Source: Acinetobacter sedimenti
GTDB taxonomy: Bacteria; Pseudomonadota; Gammaproteobacteria; Pseudomonadales; Moraxellaceae
NCBI RefSeq assembly: GCF_022601685.1
Contig: NZ_JAKUML010000008.1
Coordinates: 62,001 to 126,000 of the forward strand
Length of the DNA stretch: 64,000 nucleotides
Direction of reading: 5' to 3'
This document shows, piece by piece, positions 1 to 9,706 of this stretch; within the stretch, counting starts at the first letter, position 1; each line of letters opens with the position of its first letter. The translations under genes were made by a program, and so were the position numbers. Below the pieces are notes generated by a model, which had not been told where the DNA came from, ran no database searches, and saw only the letters and a list, made by a program, of their open reading frames with translations.

Positions 1-1
1 G

Positions 2-1114
2 GTGATTGGTTTGTCGGTCATCCTCATTTTGCTTATTGCTTTTGTTTATAGCCCATATTATGCCAAAAGTGGCTTGTGGCTGTTGGATCGCTTTGTTAGT
101 CAAGAAGTTGATCCAGTGGCAGCTGAAAGCCAAAAGAACGGACAGCTCAGTGCTGAAAATGAGCTTGAGCCTGGTTCGAAAGAATGGGTCGCACGACAAG
201 CTTATCTTGCCGAAGTGAATCAAAGCTTAGATCAGAATGATGCGTCCAAGTTTTTGCAAATACAGCAACGCTACAACTTATTGTTGAAAATGATTGCAGA
301 GCAAAAACAAGATGAACTGGACTACCAACTTCAAGTTTTTTCTGACAATGAGTTGAAAGCCAATATAGAGCAAGATCAGAATCAGGCTTCCGTTTCGAAT
401 AATATTGAAAATAGCGTAGATGACGATAGCGAAGTAGAAATAGATATTGAAGCTTTGTTTGAAGATGTCATTAGTGATGAAAATCAACCATTGTTTGAGC
501 AGTATCGTCAATTTTTAACGGATACTTCTGCCAAAATTCAACTTGAAAACACTTCGTCTGAAGCCACACAAGTTCGAGCACCATTTATTTTTCAACGTCC
601 TGCACATCAACCGCATGCTATCGTGATTCTCGGTGGTGGCTTGACTAGTGGCAAGAAGAAAGGTGAAATTGTCGTTAATGCGTATACCAAAAAGCGATTA
701 GAACAAGCTGTGGAAGTCTATCAAAGCCACAATTTGCCGATTGTTCTCAGTGGTGTGGAAGCACCTTATATGCAGAAGTGGCTCGAACAACATCAGATTC
801 ATGCGCAATTCCTAGAAAACCGTAGTATGAATACCTGTGAAAATACCCGATTCAGCTCATTATTATTACAAAAGCAAGGTGGTGCGCCGACCGTGTTTTT
901 AGTGACCGATGCTTATCATATGGCGAGAGCAAAGCGATTATTTGCGATCAATGGCATTGCGACAATTCCTGTGATTGCGCCATTACCAAATACGTTGACT
1001 GAGTGGCAACCAAGCAAACAAAATCTAATGCACAGTCGCCGTGCAACCTATGAAATCCTTGCCACCATGCGTGATGTATGGTTTGGTGAAAGTAACTGCC
1101 GAGAGATTCCTTAA
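2..1114 (+). CDS. YdcF/SanA/ElyC-family (DUF218) membrane-anchored protein
   Basis: An N-terminal membrane segment (about residues 3-25) is followed by roughly 170 residues of acidic, low-complexity linker and then a DUF218 domain from about residue 206 to 345. The domain starts with AIVILGGG and contains NTCENTR and, near residue 301, TDAYHMARA. These are hallmark segments of the YdcF/SanA/ElyC family, whose studied members act at the cell envelope, for example in lipid-carrier or murein homeostasis; the exact reaction is unknown. The first possible start is a GTG at base 2, so the true start may lie outside the window and the protein may be 5'-truncated here. The next gene begins three bases after the stop, so the two are probably co-transcribed. 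The long acidic linker is unusual for the family. Confidence 0.75.
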   Translation: MIGLSVILILLIAFVYSPYYAKSGLWLLDRFVSQEVDPVAAESQKNGQLSAENELEPGSKEWVARQAYLAEVNQSLDQNDASKFLQIQQRYNLLLKMIAEQKQDELDYQLQVFSDNELKANIEQDQNQASVSNNIENSVDDDSEVEIDIEALFEDVISDENQPLFEQYRQFLTDTSAKIQLENTSSEATQVRAPFIFQRPAHQPHAIVILGGGLTSGKKKGEIVVNAYTKKRLEQAVEVYQSHNLPIVLSGVEAPYMQKWLEQHQIHAQFLENRSMNTCENTRFSSLLLQKQGGAPTVFLVTDAYHMARAKRLFAINGIATIPVIAPLPNTLTEWQPSKQNLMHSRRATYEILATMRDVWFGESNCREIP

Positions 1115-1116
1115 TT

Positions 1117-2160
1117 ATGGCGAATATTCCATTTATGAATCCTGCGTTACTCAGCGCAACTGATTTACCAATTCCCGATCCAATCGAAACGCCAAAAGCA
1201 CTGAATCATTTGGATTTATCAGAGCCAACTTTGCTCAACCCAATGCTTGAAGGCTATCAACGGCTTTATGCACTTGATCAACTGAATAGCTATCATTGGC
1301 AAGGTGTGGTTGAAGTTGATCAATATCGTATTCATGTGCAAGTTTATGAACCAAAATTTGCTGAAGATGAACAAGCTGAAGTAAAAGGCTCTGTCTGGTT
1401 GGTACATGGTTATCTTGAACACAGCGGGATTTATCAGCCAATTATTAAAGAAATTTTGGAGCAAGGTTTTAGCGTATTGGCTTTTGATTTACCTGGTCAT
1501 GGACTGAGTAATGGGACTGTGGCGGGTATAGAAGATTTTGATGATTATCAAAAAGTGCTACACGGTATTGCCGAAGTCGTTGAAGGCGCAAAATCCCTAC
1601 CTAAGCCGTGGCATGGCATTGGACAAAGTACAGGTGGCGCGATTTGGATGCATCATTTATTGGAATACGCCGAAAATCGACAACAACCTTTAGTGGATCG
1701 TGTATTGTTATTATCCCCATTGATCCGCCCTGCAAAAAGTTCTTGGTGGCACAACTCGGTTGGGTTGGGTATCGTTCGACGGATTCGACGCCAAGTGCCT
1801 CGTAAGTTTAAACGCAATAATCATAACCCTGAATTTCTGCGTTTTGTTCGATTACAAGACCCATTGCAACCTCGTGCAATGAGCATGGATTGGATATTGG
1901 CATTGTCAAAATGGATGCCTTTGATGGAAGCCCGACCACCGTGCCGTATACCAGTGTGGCTTGCGCAAGGTGCGCTCGATCAAACTGTAGATTGGCGTTA
2001 TAACCATGAATTTATTCGTCGAAAATTTCGTTTGCAAACTTCATTGATCTTGGAGGAAGGTTCACATCAATTGATCAATGAGCGTGAAGATATTCGTGCT
2101 GCGCTAACAGGTTTAATCCCTGCATTTTTACATGCCAAATATAAGCGGCAATACTATTAA
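1117..2160 (+). CDS. Alpha/beta hydrolase, lysophospholipase-like
   Basis: This 347-residue protein has the layout of a serine hydrolase of the monoacylglycerol lipase/lysophospholipase group (Hydrolase_4). It shows an oxyanion-side segment VHGYLEHSG near residue 94, a nucleophile elbow GQSTGG with Ser171, an acid residue at Asp288 (GALDQTVDW) and the catalytic His317 (GSHQLINE). No signal peptide is visible, so a cytoplasmic enzyme is likely. It follows the DUF218 gene almost without a gap, which suggests one transcript. The substrate cannot be read from the sequence; membrane lipid or acylglycerol turnover is the usual inference for the family. Confidence 0.8.
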   Translation: MANIPFMNPALLSATDLPIPDPIETPKALNHLDLSEPTLLNPMLEGYQRLYALDQLNSYHWQGVVEVDQYRIHVQVYEPKFAEDEQAEVKGSVWLVHGYLEHSGIYQPIIKEILEQGFSVLAFDLPGHGLSNGTVAGIEDFDDYQKVLHGIAEVVEGAKSLPKPWHGIGQSTGGAIWMHHLLEYAENRQQPLVDRVLLLSPLIRPAKSSWWHNSVGLGIVRRIRRQVPRKFKRNNHNPEFLRFVRLQDPLQPRAMSMDWILALSKWMPLMEARPPCRIPVWLAQGALDQTVDWRYNHEFIRRKFRLQTSLILEEGSHQLINEREDIRAALTGLIPAFLHAKYKRQYY

Positions 2161-2240
2161 GAATTGATTATTAAGAACTGATTAAAAAATGCCTTATTAA
2201 ACCAAGTGGTTAAAATTTGCTGACAAGATTTGAGAAAAGA

Positions 2241-3065
2241 ATGACGGATCAAGAGCAACTCACAATTTCTATTATTGGAACAGGTCGTGTTGCAACCCAT
2301 CTTGCACACCATTTGTATCAGCAAAATCAAGAAATTCAAAATGTCTTTAATCGGAGTTTGCAAAAAGCACAGGCTTTTGCAAATCAAATCAATGCGAAAG
2401 GTATTGATGATTTAGCGCAAATTTGCGATTCAGATATTGTCTTGATTTGCGTCAGTGATTCAGCAATTACAGAAATTGCTCAACAACTTTCCCAAAACCA
2501 ATATCAAGGCTTAGTTGCACATACATCGGGAAGTACAGCACTTCAAGTTTTAACTGACTTTGGATTGAATTCAGGCGTGTTTTATCCATTGCAAACATTT
2601 AGTTTTGATCAAAAAATAGATTGGCAAAACACACCGATTTTTATTGAAGCAAAATCAGTTGATTCTTTGGGAAAATTAAAAGTATTGGCTGAAATCTTTA
2701 GCCCGAAAGTATATCAATACGATTCAGCGCAACGTTTGTCGTTGCATTTAGCCGCAGTATTTGCATGTAACTTCAGTAATTATTGCTATGACATTGCTCA
2801 GCAAATTTTAGATGAAAAAAAGGTCGATGTAGATTTGCTGTTACCACTTATTGATGCTACTGCAGAAAAGTTAAAGTATGGCAGGGCAATTGATAACCAA
2901 ACAGGACCAGCTGTACGCAAGGATCAGCATATACTGAAGATGCATCAAAGCATGTTAGAAAGTAATACGGGATGGCAAAAACTGTATCAGCTAATGAGTG
3001 ATGGAATTTCTTTTAGAGCTCGTACGAATACAAAATGCCACGAACAAGCAGGAAAGCCTTTTTAG
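2241..3065 (+). CDS. Rossmann-fold protein with DUF2520 domain
   Basis: The N-terminus has a dinucleotide-binding pattern (ISIIGTGRVATHLAHHL), followed by a second region resembling the DUF2520 C-terminal helical domain. This places the protein with NADP-oxidoreductase/6PGDH-like proteins related to the ProC and ketopantoate reductase superfamily. The physiological substrate is unknown. I chose the ATG at 2241, which has the purine-rich stretch GAGAAAAGA directly before it. An in-frame TTG at 2217 would add eight residues and cannot be excluded. The gene is followed by a strong bidirectional hairpin that separates it from gcvH on the opposite strand. Confidence 0.72.
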   Translation: MTDQEQLTISIIGTGRVATHLAHHLYQQNQEIQNVFNRSLQKAQAFANQINAKGIDDLAQICDSDIVLICVSDSAITEIAQQLSQNQYQGLVAHTSGSTALQVLTDFGLNSGVFYPLQTFSFDQKIDWQNTPIFIEAKSVDSLGKLKVLAEIFSPKVYQYDSAQRLSLHLAAVFACNFSNYCYDIAQQILDEKKVDVDLLLPLIDATAEKLKYGRAIDNQTGPAVRKDQHILKMHQSMLESNTGWQKLYQLMSDGISFRARTNTKCHEQAGKPF

Positions 3066-3206
3066 TCTATTAAATTCACAAATGCACTGTCATATCACGG
3101 GCTAGTAACTCAAAGAAAACAAAAGCTTACTAAGCCAGTAATTGCCATAAAAAATCATTAATTTTGTCCATTAAGCGTAAGTTTATATTTTAGAAATTAA
3201 AATTAA

Positions 3207-3240
3207 AAAAAACACGTTGTTATTCGACAACGTGTTTTTT
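3207..3240. terminator. Bidirectional intrinsic terminator between DUF2520 gene and gcvH
   Basis: A perfect 14-bp inverted repeat (stem AAAAAACACGTTGT, loop TATTCG) has an A-run on the left and a T-run on the right, so it can terminate transcription from both sides. It lies between the convergent ends of the DUF2520 gene (+) and gcvH (-). Confidence 0.85.
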
Positions 3241-3281
3241 ATTACTCGTGAAACGATCAGACTCGTCTAGGAGCTACGAAT

Positions 3282-3656
3282 TTACAATCCCGCCTCATAA
3301 TCTGCACTACTTAGCAAAGCTTCAACATCCGCAATATTGTCTGCTTTGATCTTATAAATCCAACCTTTGCCATATGGGTCTTCATTGACGATTTCAGGAT
3401 CATCTTCGAGGGCAGTATTGACTTCGATCACTTCACCTGACACAGGTGCATGAATATCCGATGCAGTCTTGACCGATTCAACGATGCCTGCTTGCTCGCC
3501 TGCAGTGACAGTATCGCCAACTTCAGGCGCTTCTACATAGACCAAATCACCCAAAGCATCTTGCGCATGATCGCTGATACCTGTAATGACAATGTCACCC
3601 TCTATACGAACCCATTCATGTGTGCTTGCATAACGTAAATCTTCTGGGTGATTCAT
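3282..3656 (-). CDS. gcvH: Glycine cleavage system H protein
   Basis: This is the lipoyl carrier protein of the glycine cleavage system. It shuttles the aminomethyl group between the P, T and L proteins in the cytoplasm. The 124-residue length is normal, and the lipoylation site is Lys63 in [10 protein letters not shown]. The N-terminal [11 protein letters not shown] and the GKGWIYKIK segment are typical. The start MNHPEDLRY at 3656 is preferred because GAAGGGA lies just upstream; an in-frame start nine residues further upstream exists but lacks conservation. gcvT and gcvP are not in the window, so gcvH is a solitary copy here. Confidence 0.95.
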   Translation of the reverse strand: MNHPEDLRYASTHEWVRIEGDIVITGISDHAQDALGDLVYVEAPEVGDTVTAGEQAGIVESVKTASDIHAPVSGEVIEVNTALEDDPEIVNEDPYGKGWIYKIKADNIADVEALLSSADYEAGL

Positions 3657-3813
3657 AGTGTTCCCTTCAATTTTAATCAAAAAAATAAATCAAATAAAAG
3701 TTTGGTTGTCGCTTAGAGCAGAGTTATACCGTGTTTGGCAAAAAAAGCAAATCATAAAGCTTAATGGTGATCACAATTTAAATGAAAAATTCATACAGCT
3801 ACAGATCAACCAA

Positions 3814-4827
3814 TTATAAATACGGATCTTTACGCCAGTTACTGGGGCTACGACCACTCCAGCGCTTAAATGCACGGCTAAAATTCGCAACATCCGAATA
3901 TCCAAGCTCATCAGAAATCTGTTCTAAACTATAGTCCGTACGTGACAACAGCGCCGTGGCACGGCGATAGCGTACTTCATCAACGATGGTTGAGAATGAT
4001 GTCCCTTCGGTGGCAAGTTGGCGCTTTAATGTCCGATCAGACATAAACAATTTTTCTGCGACCGCTTCGATACCGAGGTGTTGTTCATGCTCAGTCAAAA
4101 TGTCACGCACTTTCATGGAAAGACGACGGCGTTCACCCAGAGCAGAAAGCTCTGTTTCGCAGTGGTTAATCGCCACTTGGCTAGAGATTGGGTCGGCGTG
4201 CACCATATTTAAGCCCAAATAGTTTTTATCAAAGCTTGCCAAGAGATGTGGTTGATTAAAACGAAAGGTTGAATTGATTAAATTTTTATAACGCTCAAAG
4301 CCTTCTGGTTGCTCAAAATCAAAATCAATCTCACCACGCAACTCTTGACCTGTCAAAGCTTGTCCCATGGTCAAAATGCCAATGGTCAGTGCCATGATAA
4401 TTTCGTTACGAAGTGGTTGTAGTTCGATATTACACTTCAGCTCAATAGTGGCTTTGTCTGTAAAAGTAGAAAAATACAGCTGTAAAAAGGGCATACGTAG
4501 CTGAATAAAGCGAGAGGCAAGGACTAAGGCTTCGGTGGCATTTTCAGCGGTCATGATGGCATAGCCAATAAAGCCATGAATGGAAATACGCATCTGCGTA
4601 CCGAGATGAAAGCCAAGACTTGGCTCTCCAGTCAAGGCATGAGCGCGTTTGATTAGTTCATTGGCGACTTCAACAGGCATACGTGTATCGGGATGTGCCA
4701 GTTGTTCGCTAGTTAGTCCGAAAGGCTCAAAAAATACCGTATCGTTGTAGCCCCAACGTGAAACCACATCGAGTAATAACAAGCCATATACACCTGGAAT
4801 ACCTTGATCTTGGTGCATTGTCGTCAT
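3814..4827 (-). CDS. AraC-family transcriptional regulator (Arabinose_bd + HTH_18)
   Basis: This 337-residue regulator has an N-terminal ligand-binding region of the type found in OruR/ArgR/VirS-like AraC proteins. Its C-terminal double helix-turn-helix domain (about residues 235-335) includes AVAEKLFMSDRTLKRQL and the second helix pair ISDELGYSDVANFSRAFKRW. It probably activates a catabolic or lipid-related gene in response to a small molecule, but neither ligand nor target can be inferred. The nearest genes are gcvH and an ABC exporter, both on the same strand and separated by untranslated gaps. A perfect inverted repeat (4849-4873) lies 22 bases upstream of the start codon and could be an autoregulatory site. 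Confidence 0.85.
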   Translation of the reverse strand: MTTMHQDQGIPGVYGLLLLDVVSRWGYNDTVFFEPFGLTSEQLAHPDTRMPVEVANELIKRAHALTGEPSLGFHLGTQMRISIHGFIGYAIMTAENATEALVLASRFIQLRMPFLQLYFSTFTDKATIELKCNIELQPLRNEIIMALTIGILTMGQALTGQELRGEIDFDFEQPEGFERYKNLINSTFRFNQPHLLASFDKNYLGLNMVHADPISSQVAINHCETELSALGERRRLSMKVRDILTEHEQHLGIEAVAEKLFMSDRTLKRQLATEGTSFSTIVDEVRYRRATALLSRTDYSLEQISDELGYSDVANFSRAFKRWSGRSPSNWRKDPYL

Positions 4828-4848
4828 GCCAATATCCTTATCACACAG

Positions 4849-4873
4849 TCATTTCGCCATCTTGACGAAATGA
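4849..4873. promoter_or_regulatory. Inverted repeat upstream of the AraC-family gene
   Basis: TCATTTCG (4849-4856) and CGAAATGA (4866-4873) form a perfect 8-bp inverted repeat with a 9-bp spacer, just upstream of the regulator start at 4827. It may be an operator or a 5'-leader hairpin; the sequence alone does not decide. Confidence 0.35.
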
Positions 4874-4979
4874 TTTTTTAATCGCTTAGCAGCAGATGCT
4901 AAATTTTAATTCGTTTGGCATCATGCCATGAAGCGATATTACCAATCTTAAAAATTGTCTAACAACAAGATTCGCATTT

Positions 4980-5030
4980 CAATAGCTGAAATGCCGACAT
5001 CAATGGGTGAAAAATGTCATTCAGCTATTC
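4980..5030. repeat. Long imperfect hairpin downstream of the ABC exporter
   Basis: The outer arms AATAGCTGAAATG (4981-4993) and CATTCAGCTATT (5018-5029) pair with one bulge. The inner arms GACAT and ATGTC extend the stem. No U-tract follows on the minus strand, so it is not a classical terminator. A 3'-end stabilising structure or the end of a small RNA is possible. Confidence 0.4.
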
Positions 5031-5057
5031 AACCAGCTATGTAACTTAGCTTAGCAA

Positions 5058-6938
5058 TTAAATCGAGGCGTTAGTCTTTTTATCGACGGTTATCTGGCCA
5101 TCTTCTTGATGCGCATCCATATTAATAAAACCACCACTCTGACGTGCCCAAAGCTGTGCGTACAGCCCATTTTGATGAATCAGTTCATCATGAGAACCTT
5201 GCTCGATGATGCGCCCTTGATCCAGTACGATCAGGCGATCCATTTTGGCAATCGTCGACAGTCGATGTGCAATCGCAATCACGGTTTTACCTTCCATTAA
5301 GTGCTCCAAGCTTTCTTGAATCGCCGCTTCAACTTCTGAATCTAGTGCACTGGTTGCTTCATCCAAAATCAAAATTGGTGCATCTTTTAAGAATACACGG
5401 GCAATGGCAATACGCTGACGTTGACCCCCTGAGAGTTTCACACCACGTTCACCGACATAGGCATCTAAACCTTTGCGACCTTTCATATCGACCAACTGCG
5501 GGATAAAGTCACTGGCTTGTGCTTTGGCAAGCGCTTCTTGCACTTCGGCATCAGTGGCTTCGGGACGACCATATTTGATGTTTTCAAGTACAGTACGATG
5601 CAGTAAGGATGTGTCTTGAGTGACTAAAGCAATATTTTTACGTAAGCTGTCCTGCGTCACGTCTTGGATGTTTTGTCCATCAATTAAAACTTTCCCATCA
5701 TTCACACGGTAAAAATGCAATAACAATTGAATCAGTGTTGATTTACCTGCGCCTGAACGTCCAACGATACCAATTTTTTCACCTGCTTTAATATCAAGGT
5801 TGAAATGGTCTAAGACATTGTGATCGGTATAGGCAAAATTCACATCTTTAAATTGAATGCGACCATGATCAACTGCTAAAGTTTTGGCATCAGCCTTGTC
5901 TTGAATCGCAATCGGTTTGCCCATGGTGTGCATACCGTCTTGGATTGTGCCGACATTTTCAAAAAGTTGTGTGACGTTCCACATCAAAAATTCAGACAAG
6001 CTATCGAGTTTCAGTACCATCGCTGTTGACGCTGCAATCACGCCAAGCGCAGCTTCACCATTCATCCAAAGATACAGCGATGTGCCAATCACACTGATAT
6101 ATAGAAATGCACTGAGTACGTTGATGGAAATCTGATATTTCACACCCAAGCGCATTTGCTTATACACAGTGACCATAAAGTCCTGCATTGAGCGTTTGGC
6201 GTAGATGCTCTCACGACCTGCATGAGCAAAGAGCTTTACCGTTTGAATATTGGTATAGGCATCGGTGATACGACCTGTCATTTCGGCACGTGCATTGGCT
6301 TGTTCGGCAGACACTTTCCCCAAACGTGGAATAAAATAACTGGCAATCAGTACAAATAAAGCGAGCCAAATGAGCAGAGGTAAAACCAATAATGGCGAGA
6401 TCGAACCCAGTACGATATTGATACTGATAAAGTAAATCAGGACGTAGGCAAGCATATCGCCCAAGATTATCCAAAACTCACGTACCGCAAGTGCAGTCTG
6501 CATGACTTTTGCCGACAGTCGTCCTGCAAAATCATTATGGAAAAAGTCTAAGCTTTGACCCAAAAGCAAATTGTGAAAACGCCAACGCATACGCATTGGA
6601 AAATTACTAAATAAAACTTGGTGTTTGATGATCGACTGAAAACTGGCGAAAAAGACATTGGCAAATAAAACCGCAACCAATAGCATTAAATTTTGCTGAT
6701 GATCTGCAAGAAATGATTCAGGTGAACTTTGGCTGATCCAATCGACCAATTTACCGATATAGGTAAAAAAGACCACTTCAAAAGCAGCGGTTGCAGCTGT
6801 ACACAAAATAAGTAGTAATAAATAAGGTCGAACGCCTTTCGTCGCCTGCCAGACAAAAGCAAAAAATGTCTTAGGTAATGGTGTATTGAGATTTTCCGTC
6901 GGGTAGGGATTAACCAGTCTTTCAAACCAAGCAAACAT
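5058..6938 (-). CDS. ABC exporter, fused permease and ATPase
   Basis: This 626-residue half-transporter has a six-helix ABC_membrane domain (about residues 25-320) followed by a nucleotide-binding domain with Walker A (GRSGAGKST), signature LSGGQRQRIAIAR, Walker B (ILILDEATSALDS) and H-loop AHRLSTI. It resembles the type I exporter group annotated as lipid/multidrug exporters and should work as a homodimer in the inner membrane. The substrate is not deducible. It is monocistronic in this window, with a 600-bp gap upstream. A second, distinct exporter (msbA) lies at 54228, so this one is probably not the lipid A flippase. Confidence 0.85.
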   Translation of the reverse strand: MFAWFERLVNPYPTENLNTPLPKTFFAFVWQATKGVRPYLLLLILCTAATAAFEVVFFTYIGKLVDWISQSSPESFLADHQQNLMLLVAVLFANVFFASFQSIIKHQVLFSNFPMRMRWRFHNLLLGQSLDFFHNDFAGRLSAKVMQTALAVREFWIILGDMLAYVLIYFISINIVLGSISPLLVLPLLIWLALFVLIASYFIPRLGKVSAEQANARAEMTGRITDAYTNIQTVKLFAHAGRESIYAKRSMQDFMVTVYKQMRLGVKYQISINVLSAFLYISVIGTSLYLWMNGEAALGVIAASTAMVLKLDSLSEFLMWNVTQLFENVGTIQDGMHTMGKPIAIQDKADAKTLAVDHGRIQFKDVNFAYTDHNVLDHFNLDIKAGEKIGIVGRSGAGKSTLIQLLLHFYRVNDGKVLIDGQNIQDVTQDSLRKNIALVTQDTSLLHRTVLENIKYGRPEATDAEVQEALAKAQASDFIPQLVDMKGRKGLDAYVGERGVKLSGGQRQRIAIARVFLKDAPILILDEATSALDSEVEAAIQESLEHLMEGKTVIAIAHRLSTIAKMDRLIVLDQGRIIEQGSHDELIHQNGLYAQLWARQSGGFINMDAHQEDGQITVDKKTNASI

Positions 6939-7540
6939 AAAATACCTAAATCATTTTTTGAGATCACTACCTTAATGTGGCTTTTCAATCAAAATTCAAA
7001 TCTATTATCCAGTTTTAGAAGGATAAAGTTTGAAAAAGCCTTGATGCAATTAAGTCGTGGGTAGCGTAACAGGAGAGCATATATTCGAGCGATTCTAAAT
7101 CTTGGATGTATTTGGAATGCGCTAAATTTTGAGTTTGTAAAATTCTTGCTTATTTTAGCGCAAAATCATCGTAGATTGCTGTTTTTATCACATAAATTCT
7201 GATGTTATCGGCATATTTCAACTGCAAAACTAAGCGTGCTTGCCAAGTTGACACCGTACGTCGTCGCTAATGCCATTCACTTGACCACGCAAAATACTTA
7301 AATTATTATATAATCTATGCAACAAAGTGCATAAATGTAAATTTGCTGATTTTTATCCGTTTGAATTGCTTTATGTTCAACGTATTTAAATTGATCAATT
7401 TAGATTACACTGCTTTTTTCAATCTTGATGATGAAAACGGCAGGTAACTAAATCAGCTAAGCAAAAAGCAAAGCAGGACAGCTGAGTAGACAGCCCGAAT
7501 ACGACAACACCAACACGACAGCCAAAGTAGGAATTCACCC
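6939..7540. other. Intergenic region between the ABC exporter and fadH
   Basis: This 602-bp divergent region contains no convincing gene. It holds a good sigma-70-type promoter for fadH (7281-7309) and presumably the exporter promoter near 6950-7050. The roughly 230-nt stretch before the fadH start is rich in short CAGC/GACAGC repeats and contains an inverted CAGCT/AGCTG pair (about 7454-7484). I see no recognised riboswitch. Confidence 0.6.
7281..7309 (+). promoter_or_regulatory. Predicted sigma-70 promoter for fadH
   Basis: TTGACC (7281-7286) and TATTAT (7304-7309) are separated by 17 bp and each matches consensus at five of six positions. An overlapping TATAAT follows at 7309-7314. This would give an untranslated leader of about 225 nt before the fadH start. 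Confidence 0.5.
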
Positions 7541-9571
7541 ATGACTAGCTATCAACACGTTTTACAGCCTTTGGATTTGGGCTTTACCACGATTCGTAAC
7601 CGTACTGTGATGGGTTCAATGCACAGCGGTTTGGAAGATCGTTTTTATAATTATCCAAAGCTAGCAGCATATTTTGCAGAACGTGCTAAAGGTGGTGTAG
7701 GGCTGATTATCACAGGTGGTATCTCGCCAAACCGTCAAGGTTGGTTGCTGCCTGCGGGTGGTACGATGAACACATGGGGTGATGTGATCAATCATCGTAT
7801 CGTAACGCATGCAGTGCATAAGCATGGCGCAAAGATTTTGATGCAAATTCTGCACTCAGGGCGTTATGGTTATCAGCCGTTTGTGGTGTCATCCAGTCCG
7901 ATTAAATCGCCAATTTCACCATTTAAGCCACGTGGACTCAGCGATAGGCAAATTCTTAGTACCATTGATGATTATGCCCGTTGTGCCAATCTTGCTAAGA
8001 AATCTGGCTATGATGGCGTAGAAATCATGGGCTCAGAAGGTTATTTGATTAACCAGTTCCTTAGCCGTCATGTCAATCAACGTGATGATCGTTGGGGCGG
8101 TGACATCGAAGGGCGTATGCGTTTTGCGGTGGAGTTAGTTAAAGCAATCCGTGCCAAAGTCGGTGAGAAGTTTATTATCTGCTTCCGTCTGTCGATGATT
8201 GATTTGGTTCAAGATGGTAACACGATGGAAGAAGTGATCATCGTTGCCAAAGCGCTTGAACAAGCAGGTGTGACTTTGCTGAATACTGGTATCGGGTGGC
8301 ATGAAGCACGTATTCCAACGATTGTCACCTCAGTACCTCGTGCAGCTTTTGTTAATGTTACGGCGGAAGTAAAACAACACGTATCCATCCCTGTGATTGC
8401 ATCGAATCGTATCAATATGCCTGAAACTGCTGAGCAAATCTTGGCAGATGGGCAAGCGGATATGATTCAAATGGCTCGACCATTCTTAGCTGATCCGTAT
8501 TGGGTGAACAAAACCGCAGAAAATCGTGTTAATGAGATCAATACTTGTATCGCCTGTAACCAAGCCTGCTTAGACCATACTTTCCAAAATAAACGTGCAT
8601 CTTGTCTAGTCAATCCACAAGCGTGTCACGAAACAGAATTGGTCTATATCAAAACTAAGAAACCAAAACGTGTTGCTGTGGTCGGTGGTGGTGTCGCAGG
8701 CATGTCTGCGGCAACTGTTGCTGCACAGCGTGGACATCAAGTGACTTTGTTTGAAGCGAATAGTGATATTGGTGGTCAATTTAACTTGGCAAAAGTCGTT
8801 CCGGGTAAAGAAGAATTCCACGAAACCATTCGTTATTTCAAAGTGCAATTGGAAAAAACAGGTGTCGATGTCCGACTGAATACCCAAATCAATCGTGAAC
8901 AACTTGAACGTGAAGGTTTTGAAGAAGTGATCGTGGCAACTGGTGTTGTACCACGTCAGCTGAAAATCGACGGTGCTGATTCACCAAAAGTATTGTCTTA
9001 TGCCGAAGTCCTAAAAGGCGCAAAAGTCGGTAATCGTGTTGCAGTGATTGGTGCAGGTGGGATTGGCTTTGATGTCAGTGAATATTTGCTTAAACCACCG
9101 CATCAACCACAACCGCAACCACTCGATGAGTGGCGTAAAGAGTGGGGCGTTGATCCACATGCAAACTATGATTCGGAAGGTGGTTTGGTTCGTGCTGAGG
9201 TTGAAACGCCAATCCGTGAGATTTTCTTGCTACAACGTAAAACTACACCGCTAGGGATTGGTTTAGGCAAAACATCAGGTTGGGTACACCGTGCACAACT
9301 GAAAAAGCATAATGTAAAAATGATGCGTGGCGTACAATATAAAGCTGTGACTGATGAAGGGCTGTGGATTGAAGCGAATGGCGTCGAGCAATTACTTCGT
9401 GTCGATACGATTGTGGTTTGTGCAGGGCAAGAGTCTGTCAAGGCGCTCTATCCTCAAGAGGGTGAAAAGCATCTTGCTAAGTATCACATCATTGGCGGTG
9501 CAAAACTTGCGGCCGAGCTCGACGCAAAGCGTGCGATTCGTGACGGCGCTGAAGTGGCTGCAAAGATTTAA
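7541..9571 (+). CDS. fadH: NADPH-dependent 2,4-dienoyl-CoA reductase
   Basis: This 676-residue enzyme reduces 2,4-dienoyl-CoA intermediates during beta-oxidation of unsaturated fatty acids. The order is the expected one: an N-terminal old-yellow-enzyme FMN barrel (about 1-330), a 4Fe-4S cysteine cluster (CIACNQAC followed eleven residues later by another Cys), then an FAD-binding GxGxxG (VAVVGGGVAGMSAA) and an NADP-binding one (VAVIGAGGIGFDVSE). Length and domains match E. coli FadH. AGGA lies before the ATG at 7541. The gene is followed by tRNA-Ser, with no other fatty-acid gene nearby, so it is probably its own transcription unit. Confidence 0.93.
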   Translation: MTSYQHVLQPLDLGFTTIRNRTVMGSMHSGLEDRFYNYPKLAAYFAERAKGGVGLIITGGISPNRQGWLLPAGGTMNTWGDVINHRIVTHAVHKHGAKILMQILHSGRYGYQPFVVSSSPIKSPISPFKPRGLSDRQILSTIDDYARCANLAKKSGYDGVEIMGSEGYLINQFLSRHVNQRDDRWGGDIEGRMRFAVELVKAIRAKVGEKFIICFRLSMIDLVQDGNTMEEVIIVAKALEQAGVTLLNTGIGWHEARIPTIVTSVPRAAFVNVTAEVKQHVSIPVIASNRINMPETAEQILADGQADMIQMARPFLADPYWVNKTAENRVNEINTCIACNQACLDHTFQNKRASCLVNPQACHETELVYIKTKKPKRVAVVGGGVAGMSAATVAAQRGHQVTLFEANSDIGGQFNLAKVVPGKEEFHETIRYFKVQLEKTGVDVRLNTQINREQLEREGFEEVIVATGVVPRQLKIDGADSPKVLSYAEVLKGAKVGNRVAVIGAGGIGFDVSEYLLKPPHQPQPQPLDEWRKEWGVDPHANYDSEGGLVRAEVETPIREIFLLQRKTTPLGIGLGKTSGWVHRAQLKKHNVKMMRGVQYKAVTDEGLWIEANGVEQLLRVDTIVVCAGQESVKALYPQEGEKHLAKYHIIGGAKLAAELDAKRAIRDGAEVAAKI

Positions 9572-9706
9572 AAGCAATTGAAAGAAGAAGTTTTAAAAAC
9601 ATTAGACGGTATATTGTTTACGGATTATGCAGTCAATGGTTTAAACGTAGAAAAGTCTAGAAATTCACTTGTATAAAGCATCAATGCTTTGTATCCTTGC
9701 GCACAT

